Source of the DNA: Arctopsyche grandis
Taxonomy: Eukaryota > Arthropoda > Insecta > Trichoptera > Hydropsychidae
Direction of reading: 5' to 3'
NCBI RefSeq assembly: GCF_051622035.1
Contig: NC_135359.1
Location: forward strand, 22,664,001 to 22,728,000
DNA length: 64,000 nt
Part shown: one piece after another, positions 33,845 to 46,500 of the stretch
Layout: the number at the start of each line of letters is the position of its first letter
How positions within the stretch are numbered: position 1 is the stretch's first letter
Notes under the pieces: generated by a model
What the model was told of the DNA's origin: nothing
Database searches by the model: none
What the model saw: only the letters and a program-made list of their open reading frames with translations
Translations under genes and position numbers: made by a program

Positions 33845-34225
33845 AACTAGCTGAACCCCGGCATGCGCTGCAATGCCATAATAACGCATGCAATTCCCGT
33901 TCCCGTTCCCGTTCCCGATCTCGTTCCCGTTCCCGTTCTCGTTCCCGTTCCCGTTCTCGTTCTCGTTTTCATTCTCGTTCCCGTTCCCATATGTCGGAAA
34001 AACTTAGGCAGCGAACACATTTGAAATTATTGCGTCGCAATGACACTCATTCCCGTTTTTCCCGTTTCCGTTCCAGTTTCTTCCCGTTTTTTTTTCACAG
34101 TAATCTTCCCCGACATGCATACAACAAATCCTGAAAGTTCCATCGTAATCGGTTTCGTGGTTTAGGAGCCTATTCGAGACACACACACTGACATTAATTT
34201 TTATATACATACATATATATAGATT
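33845..34225 (+). repeat. Repeat family R3 copy with CCCGTT minisatellite
   Basis: Starts AACTAGCTGAACCCCGGCATG, contains a CCCGTT hexamer array (33895-33990), and ends with CGGTTTCGTGGTTTAGGAGC, a CACACACAC run and TATATACATACATATA. The end phrase is common in insect interspersed repeats whose class I cannot fix from sequence alone. Confidence 0.6.
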
Positions 34226-34229
34226 TCTC

Positions 34230-35690
34230 AATTTTTCAGGACCTGATTTGAAGCTTTTTCAAACCTCTTAATCTGACATACATACATATGTACATCCTAC
34301 TCAATTTATACAATGTGGTTTTCATATGTTTAAAATACACAATAGGTACATATATAAGTCATCCTACATATACATATGCAGAAAAAATTAATGATTTCTA
34401 AAAACAAAACACAGCATCATCAGTGATTTTCATTTGGATTGATAGATAGTTATATAATTGTTAAATAAGGCATAAAATCAGGGTGACCGCAACAAGTCGA
34501 CCGTCCATTGGAGTCATTGAATATGAAAATGATATTATACAGACACTTTACAAGGTTTCGCTTAGACTTAATTTTTTCCATCCTCGATAAATGATATGCA
34601 AACACGTATCCGACCAGCCGTGATACATCACAAGAAGCGAACGTAAAATCTGGTTTACGACAATGGCCATAGGTAGTCCATCCACTCTCGTCATGTCGTA
34701 TGTGTTCAATTAATGGTTATGACAACACTAAGGCAACGAAGTAAGTAAATAAAGTACATAAATATATACGATACGAATACATGGAAATGGAGTAGGTAAG
34801 TCAGGTGACAAAAGAAATGAGGAAAATGCTTATTTTCATTTATACATATTATATATGTCGAGGTGGTCACGCGGTGAAAGTCCGAATTCGGTGATTGTCG
34901 TTTTGGCCACTGTTTAATTTGACAGTTCGGTGCGAATAATCGAATCAATTGGGTTGATTCGTGATCGAATGTTCAATATTTGCCGTAGTTTTGGGCACAA
35001 CGTGAATGAATTAGAATATTGCGAAGACAAACTTATAATTTAACTAGAAAAGTGTTTCAAAACATTTTTGATCGCGGAAAACATTGAAAATATTTTCAAA
35101 ACATTGAACTTGGTGGTCATTTAGTTCATTATTGAAAATTATACACTATACATACACATATTATATACATGCATAGAATCAAAAAACGTCAATCGCAATC
35201 TTAGACGTGTTTATTACGATTATTTTTCACCACCAAAGTATCAAAATTTTCTAAACGATCGGAAGAATGTAGGAATTTCAGCTGAATCGTTTGCGAAGTG
35301 AAATATGTATAAAGGAGCCTTGTAAAAATGGCGAAAAATTTATATCGAGTTTTGTAAAATATTTCTTTCATCAAATACATAGATCACGATAGATGTTTTA
35401 TTCGTATATTAATATTTGGTGAAATAATACAGAAAATTAAAAAAAAATGGAGTTTTTGATTTTGATTCTTATGTATGTATTTGGTAACTTTTGTTTGCTG
35501 TAGATAAATTTAAAATGCTTCTTATTATAAGGACCTAAAAATAGTGATTTTCAATATTTAATATAAAATATACATATATGTAATTACGTCAGTTCGTATA
35601 AATTAATTGTTATACTTATTAATTTAATCAAATAAAAAAAAAAAAAATTGTATACCCATTAGTTAGAGGTTTAAAAATTTAGTATACCCA
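34230..35690. other. No gene seen
   Basis: Mostly AT-rich. The stretch 34860-35040 is less AT-rich and appears unique, so it might be regulatory. No open frame of note. Confidence 0.5.
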
Positions 35691-35693
35691 CTA

Positions 35694-35841
35694 AATTCCA
35701 CTTGGAAAAATCATATTTCCACTATTCTTGTGGATTAATCACAAAAATTCTATTGATAACTGGCTTATCTCGATAAAATAAACGAATTTTTGTTATTAAT
35801 CCACAAGAATAGTCGAAATATGATTTTCCTAAGTGGAATTT
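35694..35841. mobile_element. Palindromic MITE, about 150 bp
   Basis: Arms of about 57 bases (35694-35750 and 35785-35841) are near-perfect inverted repeats, each with CCACAAGAATAG or its complement and AAATCATATTTC. TA dinucleotides on both sides fit Tc1/mariner-type insertion. The central spacer is about 34 bases. Confidence 0.85.
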
Positions 35842-35844
35842 TAT

Positions 35845-38800
35845 TTAATTCTCATATAAAGACAATTTAATATATTATCCCTATTAATTCAATTCAGATT
35901 CGTGTAAATACGAGTAAATACTAGTACGAGCATTTAGCTCGCAATTTTACCGATTTAAAATTCAGCACACTTCCAATTAACCGTTTTAAACGAAAACAAA
36001 AAATAGTATGGTCAGTCACTATCCCAATTAACATTTTTCAATGGAAAATACTCGATATAAAATAGTATTAACAGTGGTAAAAAATCCCAAGTGAAAATAC
36101 GTACTTTTGACTTTTGATTTAAACTGGACGACTACTTAGAGAGATTTGAAAGCTGAAAAGTACTACAAATGAAAGATAAAATACCCGATTATAGAATCCA
36201 ATATTCATTTTGAACAGAAAATTTAAAGATTTTGAGACATCGACCGAACAACACCAAGATATAGAAAAATCGAGCGATTTAAAAAACACATATATCTGAA
36301 TCTCGAGACAATCAACATTTATTATTACCAGATTCGTGTTAACTGGGCATAAATCTATAAGAAAAGCCATATCTCGTCTATGAACCATTTTTCGTGTCGA
36401 ACAGTGTTATAGTAGATGACAATATTAAAATGAATATTGTTCATTCTCCCTCACATCCCATGAAATCAAATTGATTTATTTTAGTTGTTTTAAAAGATTT
36501 GTCTCAATCAGTCAAAAAATGTGGAACTGAATGACCAAATAATAAAGTAAATAATTAATAAAAAATAATAAAATAAACAATGACCAAAAAATTAATAAAA
36601 CATTATGATGAATAATAAATATAGTAGGATCTTCTGTTATAAATACATACATAAGATACATACAAAAATGAAGTTAGTCCACAGTTTTTATTTTAGAACC
36701 TCCAAATTTAGTATACTATTATTTTTTAGTAACTATAACATTTTCTCAAACTTCACTTTTTTGCAATTTCACATTTCTGAGTACGTCGGGCAATTCAGTT
36801 AGAAATTTTTAAAATTAATATTATACATAAAAATATGTACATATATACATACATATGTATATATAAAAATATCGTATTTCGAAATAAGATTAATATTTGA
36901 ATATTGATGAGATGAGAATAATACAAGATTCAAAATTAATTACAAAAAAATTTACTTTCTATATGTTTTTATTCAGAATTACGTTATATGTATATGTAAA
37001 TCCATAGATTTTGAAACCTTACGTCTTGTATTTTAGATTACTTAAACAATAAATTACATTAATCATGATTAAAAAATATACACATATAAAAATAATGGTA
37101 ATTTTTGAACTACGTAAACATTTTAATACAATAATTTTCCTTGACTAATAACTAATAAAAGACTAATAACATATTACGGTTATTTAAACAATTTTTAGAC
37201 ATTAATTTAAAAATGCATCCTGGTCACAGTTTAACAACTTCATTACAACTTAAATTTACTTCTTTACGTACCTACCACATACATATTATGTAAATGTTGA
37301 TGTGTCTAACAAACACTAATGCCGATGTATTGAGGATAAAATTAAATATTCATACACGGTATAAAACTCTATTTTTTCTTCATTCTATCATTCTTGGCGA
37401 ATTTATTTGACAATTTGAAAAAAAATGTGTAATTTAAAATATAAACAATGGTAGACGTCTTATACATTTAAAACTTTCCTTGTTGTTGTAATTTTTTATA
37501 TTACTTGAGATGAAAAATAAAATGAAATATTTTCCAGAAAAATATACCACTCGATAATATTAATTGAATAACATTAAATCTAGTTGCAATACTGAAAGTG
37601 TTCAGAACAGAGATTAGGTGCGTGCCAGTCGCAATCCCAGCAAATGTGCTATCGATGGGAAAAACCGTGCAACTGTTTGTGCACACAATAAATTCATTAA
37701 GATGCAGTCGTTTTTTAGGTTCAAGGATTTGATACGACGCGATTTGTTCAATGAAGTATTAATTAAAATATCATTGATGTTTGTATAGTGACTCATTTGC
37801 ATCATATGCTACAATCAAGTTATGCATAGTGTTAAAAATATAAAAATCAAATTGATTACCTGTAATTATATAATAAAATCTATACAAATTGCAAAGATTT
37901 CATGTACGTATTTATTTCCGAGAAATACTCATATAATTTCAAACTTTGCTGGCAATCATGGTATGTATGTATATAATGAAAATTGAAAGCTTGAACTGAT
38001 GTAAAGATGTATTGGCAGGTAGCCTTCAAACGTCAATCACCATTTGAACCCATGATTATACATATATGATTTAGATAATCACTTATAGAGTAAAAAATTG
38101 GGCTGAAAAAATTAATTGGCCTATAAGTTTTTTGCGCAATAAAATATGTATTGATCGTCTTTAACTTACTTAATATATTTTATGCAAATTCGTTAGTGAT
38201 CTAACCTGTTTTATTTTATTGAGATATGCATCATTCGGAAGACTGATATAACCGCATAAAAAATACCAGATATACACATAGATTTCGATTTGAAAAATAT
38301 AATTAAAAAATATATTCTTGAATGTAATCAAACATATTTATAGTCGAATTGTATTGACATAATTTTATATGAATTACTTTGTTTAAATGTCTTATTTACA
38401 AAAGACGAAAAGATTTATTCATTATTTCATAATAGTAGCTAGAATTAATTCACTATATTGTATGTAAATACATATTTATTACTCAATATAAATATATTGT
38501 ACGTTTGGTTCATTTCATTTTGAAATGTTGAATATTTGTATGTACGAACATATTATATTTAAAAATAAATTAAATTAAGAAAATTTTTCATACAAAATAC
38601 TTTTGACAGTTATGTTTTATTTTTAAATCAATATTCCATGTACGTATATTCATTTGAAATAGAATTTTGAATGTGTTGTATAAGAAATATGGGTTAAGTT
38701 AAAGTATGTATAGCAGATGAGTTTCTAAAATAACAAATATATACATTTATATTTACTTGATAAATAGTTTAAATAATGATAAAAAAAACTATAATAGGCT

Positions 38801-38960
38801 TATTTTTTTTATTAATATTGAATGTTCACGTCTCTATTCAAATGAATCGGTTGTTGTGTTGTGTGTGTGTGTTTGTTTTATTTGTATCTAGCAACCAATA
38901 CCAGTTAATGTGTTGCGACGAAGGATTATTGAATTTTACTTGAGATTTTTCTCACCAACG
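35845..38960. other. No confident gene, AT-rich
   Basis: AT-rich DNA with frequent TACATATGTA. Minus-strand frames at 36119-36388 (89 codons) and 37501-37805 are not supported as genes. The second shows weak CSP-like spacing discussed in the findings. Confidence 0.5.
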
Positions 38961-38966
38961 GCCAAC

Positions 38967-38974
38967 TATAAATA
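38967..38974 (+). promoter_or_regulatory. TATA box of CSP-D
   Basis: TATAAATA, followed within 25-45 bases by TTCAG and CTCAGTG initiator-like sequences. It lies upstream of the predicted non-coding first exon of CSP-D. Confidence 0.65.
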
Positions 38975-38991
38975 CTAGTTTGATTTGCTTC

Positions 38992-39039
38992 AGCAACCAG
39001 AGCTTCTCAGTGCTTCATTCAGTGAACACGGTCTGAGAG
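38992..39039 (+). other. Predicted 5'UTR exon of CSP-D
   Basis: The exon ends GAG at 39039 before a GTAAGG donor (39040). The matching acceptor CTTTCAG ends at 40306, giving a 1,267-base 5'UTR intron. Spliced, it joins ATAAACCAAATTTCATCCAAG directly to the CSP-D ATG. The start near 38992 is set from the TATA box and is approximate. Confidence 0.65.
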
Positions 39040-40327
39040 GTAAGGCAATAATTAACAACCGATAATTATAATTATTATTACTGTGGACGCTTAATAATAA
39101 TTAATGGCGTTTCCGAAAAGTCTACTTTGGCTCAGCTTTTAAATTCAAAGACTTTTTTATTCTTGTTGATCGGTAATATTTATTCCAATTTTATTGTGCT
39201 ATTGTCGTTTTCACACTTAGATCATCGTGACTTCACTGTCATGACGATTGGTGTCAATTTTCATTTCTTACCTGGCGACATGATGATATTTTTCACACAA
39301 TTATCATTTTATGAATGATTCTTGTATGAAACGTGTGAAAAATTTTTAAAAGAAATTTATTACTTTTGGAGACTTGAACGCACGGTTTCTTTCCAAACCC
39401 ATATATGCGAAATAACAATATACATATTATAATATAATACTTTTTGTTTTCAATATAATTAGAGAATTATGTTAAAGCTTTAATAATAATATCCATTAAA
39501 CTGACAGTGTTTGTTTAATAAATTTATTTTGTATTTTCGTATGAAATTGCTACTCAGTTTTCAATGCCATAAGCATAAATCTTAAATAATATATTATATA
39601 TAAAAAATCAATTGATTAGCCTTAATCTCACAAGTGGAAAAATCTATGACCTAGTTTTGCATTGTTGTGTTTACTTTGAAATCTGCCATTATGCATTTTT
39701 AAACGTGACCGTAGACGATAGCTTCTCATATAAATAATTACAGGTTTTGTAATCATACGACGGCTGCTGGTTGCGTGTTTAATTCTAGATGCAAAACGAT
39801 TTTATGACGTTAGATACTTAGAAAAAATATTAATAATAAAACATTGTAAATTTATTGAAATATGTGTGTGCTTGCGCTGCAATGATGAAATATATGCATG
39901 CGATATTAATTTGAATATAATATCAATTAAAAATGCTTTGTTGCGAAAAAATAGACACGTTAAACCACTTTTGAACAGGTCGGGTTGTTCGTCTGGTGAA
40001 TATGTTGCAATTAATTATATGTCAAAAGCTCTGAAATCGAATGGTTCGTTTTTATATTTAACAGTAACTTGAATATTTTTTGAAAATAAAATCATTTATT
40101 GAATAAAACAATTTATAGTCCTTTAATTCTTTCATTTGTTTAAATTTTTAATATATTATACACGATAAACCATGTGAGAATTTTCATCATACCTAATGCG
40201 ATATTTCTAAATTCATTTGGAAAACTGTTGTTTAAAATAGAATTCTGTAAAACTCAACAGAATTTTACATTGAATGTATATTATAAAGTATTTTTTAATC
40301 TTTCAGATAAACCAAATTTCATCCAAG

Positions 40328-40717
40328 ATGAAGGGTCTGTTCGTTATTGCTTTTGCTTGCGTGGTCGCTTCGGCCATCGCTGCTCCCAAAGAAACCTACA
40401 CAGATAGGTTCGACAACATTGATCTAGATGAAATCCTTGCATCCGATCGTCTTCTCAAGAACTACGTAGACTGTTTATTGGACAAGGGTCGATGCTCTCC
40501 CGATGGCAAAACCCTTAAGGACACCTTGCCCGACGCCCTCGAAAACGAATGCTCCAAGTGCACAGAAAAGCAAAAGTCTGGCGCTGACAAAGTTATCCGT
40601 CATTTGGTAAACAAGAAACCAGACCTCTGGAAATTGCTCGGAGCCAGGTACGATAAGGATGGCGAATACGTCAAGAGGTACAAGGATATCGCCACCGGAC
40701 ACGGAATCACCGTTTAA
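40328..40717 (+). CDS. Chemosensory protein (CSP-D), coding region uninterrupted
   Basis: A complete 129-aa insect CSP. The signal peptide (MKGLFVIAFACVVASAIAA) is followed by YTDRFDNIDLDEILASDRLL. Cysteines are C49-x6-C56-x18-C75-x2-C78 (CLLDKGRC, CSKC), then NKKPDLWKLLGARYDKDGEY. All canonical features and length are present, so a secreted hydrophobic-ligand carrier is expected. The frame runs straight through the position where the other CSPs here have an intron (KTLK/DTLP), so that intron is absent. An intron is instead predicted in the 5'UTR. Codon use is clearly richer in C-ending codons than in the other CSPs, as in highly expressed genes. Start chosen at the ATG in AAGATGAAG just after the acceptor, because upstream in-frame codons are AT-rich UTR. 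Confidence 0.97.
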   Translation: MKGLFVIAFACVVASAIAAPKETYTDRFDNIDLDEILASDRLLKNYVDCLLDKGRCSPDGKTLKDTLPDALENECSKCTEKQKSGADKVIRHLVNKKPDLWKLLGARYDKDGEYVKRYKDIATGHGITV

Positions 40718-40877
40718 ATAGCCACAATTATAAAAAGGTTTCCAACCCTTAATTTCAGCCAGTATTTTTGATTCAATATTACTCAATTTTAATTATATGA
40801 AATCTTTGTATGTACATATGCAATATATTTTTTGTGGTATTAAAACTATTTTATGGTACTATTTGTTACACTTTGTG

Positions 40878-40883
40878 AATAAA
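40878..40883 (+). promoter_or_regulatory. Poly(A) signal of CSP-D
   Basis: AATAAA 160 bases after the stop codon, in a position typical for insect mRNAs. Confidence 0.6.
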
Positions 40884-40899
40884 CTTTCGAACAACTAAA

Positions 40900-43350
<2,451 letters not shown>

Positions 43351-43353
43351 TAA

Positions 43354-43359
43354 TTTATT
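43354..43359 (-). promoter_or_regulatory. Putative poly(A) signal of the ZAD gene
   Basis: AATAAA on the minus strand about 205 bases past the last exon's stop codon. Positional support only. Confidence 0.35.
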
Positions 43360-43563
43360 GTATTAAAAAAAAAACTTAAACGAATATGATAACAAGGAAC
43401 TATAAATGATAAATAAAAAAAGTTTTAGGCGCATTTATGTAATTAAGTTCTAAGAATTCGATTACAATCAGAAAGTATTACACACTAAAAAATAAAAATC
43501 AACAACCAAATCACATCCAAATTCACAAATTCTACAATGCTCTCATCGTTGATCATAACCAAG

Positions 43564-46500
43564 TTATAACTGATACGGAGGAAAACCAAGAGTTCGAGAA
43601 TCAAAATGAATTCGCGGATCAAAATTAGATTTAGCATCGGTATCAACACCTTCACGGCGATTTACACTATTCTTGGTGTCGCACGGTTGGGCAGACATAA
43701 CTGATGGAAATAAACCATTGTCGGAACTCGTAGTGTAATTTTTTGCATCTTCATTCTGAAAACAATCAAAAATTAATACGTATCGAAAATATTTGTATAT
43801 TAAATCAACATTAAAAATCATGCCTTGTGATCAGATTCAAGCTTAACATCAGCTTCACGAATTACACGCGATTCTTCCTTATTTACAATCTTCAACTTAT
43901 TAAGTTTGACCGTTGCTTCAGCTTCGAGTTTTAATTTCCCGTGAGTTTTTTTAACATGGTAATTCAATGTAGACTTTTGGCTAAAGCCATGATTACATTC
44001 TAGACATTTATAAGGCCTTTCTCCTGTAATTTCAAATATGTATATATTTGTATTTGTAGTGTATTTAAATAAAACAATGGAATAAGATTAATAAATAATA
44101 CTTACCGGTATGAGTTCGCATATGTTCTGTTAAATTTCTATTTTTAACGAAAGCTTTACCACATTCGGAGCAAGTAAAAGGTTTTGATCTGTCACCTGTA
44201 TATATATATAAAATAGATATTGAGTCATAGTTTGAATCGTTTTATTTGCTCTAATAATATGTGTTACAAACCAAAATGAATTTTTGAATGTTGCTTCAAA
44301 TACCCCTGATTAGCAAATCGCCTGTCGCATACGGGACAAGCAAACGGTTTGTTGTTAGAATGGGTTCTCATATGAACAGTTAACTTTCCAGCATGAGCCA
44401 CTCTATGTCCACACGTCGGGCATACAAATTTTTTCTCACCTATAAGACAAATATCACAGTTGAAAAAGTATATTTTAGGCTTACTAAAAAGGACAACCAA
44501 CAGAATAGACTATTGGTTTGCATATAATGCTTTGAACCGCTGGTTTCTGCTGGCCAGACCTTGGATTTGAGACTCCAGATCGATCGTTTCCTATGGTGAG
44601 TTTGGCAATTTATCTGATTTTCATTGAAACGGTTCCAAAAAATTGCCAACCTTACCCATTCTCTCCCAAAATATCGAGTTTTCAGTAATCTCGAATTTCG
44701 CTGAATTGTATAAAAAGCTGCAAAATTACAAATTTGACAATAAATGTCTCTGTGTATTTACTTAATTGTTTAAAATGCTGCTAATTCACAACTTTGACCA
44801 TAGATGTCTCTGTGGATAATAATTGATATGTATTTACAGGGCCGCGGCCAGGAGTTACAGGCCGCCTGTGTGCAAACTTAAATCGGCCGCTCTTTTATTA
44901 TATCAGCATTTGTATAAATCATATTAATTCGGGGTATTGTGATTAAAAATTTAATCACAATAAAAATTAGCCAAAAAACCAAAACGTTTAGTTCTGAATA
45001 GGACCAAATGACAAGAGTGACTGAGAGTTTTCTAGTTCATTCAAAGTGTTTTTATCCCCAATCCTACATCTAGGACATTGTTCTTTCGATAACCAACCAA
45101 TACTCAACATCCTTGAAGAAATACAACTGGCAATCGCAAAGATAATAGAACATAAAAGACCTAACTCTATGCGAAGCTATACCTGCTATCCTATTATTTC
45201 CCCGAATCACAGTTCGATGTGTTACATGTTGTAACTTGCAACAGTAATACACAAATACATATACAACAAAACAACCTAAATGCATGTAGGAATATAGCAC
45301 AACTTGTGCTATTACGAATCAAAACCAGTGATCTCATACATTTCACACCAATCATCATCGCTCCTGTACAAACATGCATAACTCAAGGGCAACGTCCCCT
45401 TTGACCATTCCTGAAGAAAGAGTTCATCGCTCAATCGTAAAACGAACGAAATCCAACAGTGATGTCATCAGGAAACTGTAACACGTGTCCTGAAAGACGT
45501 TTACACGTGGAACACGACCGCATTCTTAAATGAACGACAGCTATAAAACACGCGCCCCGAAAACAGGTCAACACACGTGTCCCGAAAACACGTGCCTCGA
45601 AAACAGGTCAACACGCGGATAAAAAACGTGTCCTGGAGACGAAGACAAAGCATCTGCACACGGCACGCTTCAAGCCAGAACGTATATAAAGCGAAGCACC
45701 AGCTCCAAACGCCAGAGTGAGCCTCTGGAGTTTAACCAGCTCACTTCTCCGAAGCTCAACTTCTTCGTACATACAATAACCATTGTAACAATTGAACAAA
45801 AATAAACGATCTTCTTACAAACACAAACGGTGTTTTCTTAGACCGGGACACGGTCAATACACCTGTCGCACATACTAAATGCATATGCATATTCAGCCAG
45901 CAGTTTGGCTTAATGATAGCGTATATATTTAGCGCCACTGAAGTCGAAGGTTCGAGTCCTCGTCAAACTGTTGGTTAGGTTTGGGGGTTTTGTGACTCCA
46001 AATCGATCGTTTCTCTATCAGAGTTTGCCAATTTTATCTGATCATTGTTGAAACGGTTCCTGAAAATTGGTATTAGATCATTTCCTATTGTTACAAAATC
46101 TGTGTGTAAAATTTGTAAAAATTATGCACAGTAATCTGATATATATAGACATCTCTATAATTTCATGTTTATTATATGTATAAAAATTGTAATAATAATT
46201 GTACACAAAAATCTAAAAATAATCCATAGATGTCTCTATGATTATTATTTCTGTACTGATTAATTGTTATATTCTATGTATTCTGATTGTATATGTATTA
46301 TTGTATTTCTGACCGTTCTCGTACACTCGTCGCATTGGAGCGATCTGTAATGACGAGTGTATATTGATTGTAACAATAAAATAAAAAATATTAAAAAGTA
46401 CGATGTCTGGTTTTGTAATTTTTTAAGGAATATAATTCTTTCAATTTATTTTGGCTGCCTTTGTATTTCGGCCGCCTGTGTGCGTTGCACACATTTGTAC

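Noticed and set aside
36119-36388. 89-codon minus-strand frame
   Set aside because: No signal peptide, domain, splice context or compositional shift; chance length for AT-rich DNA.
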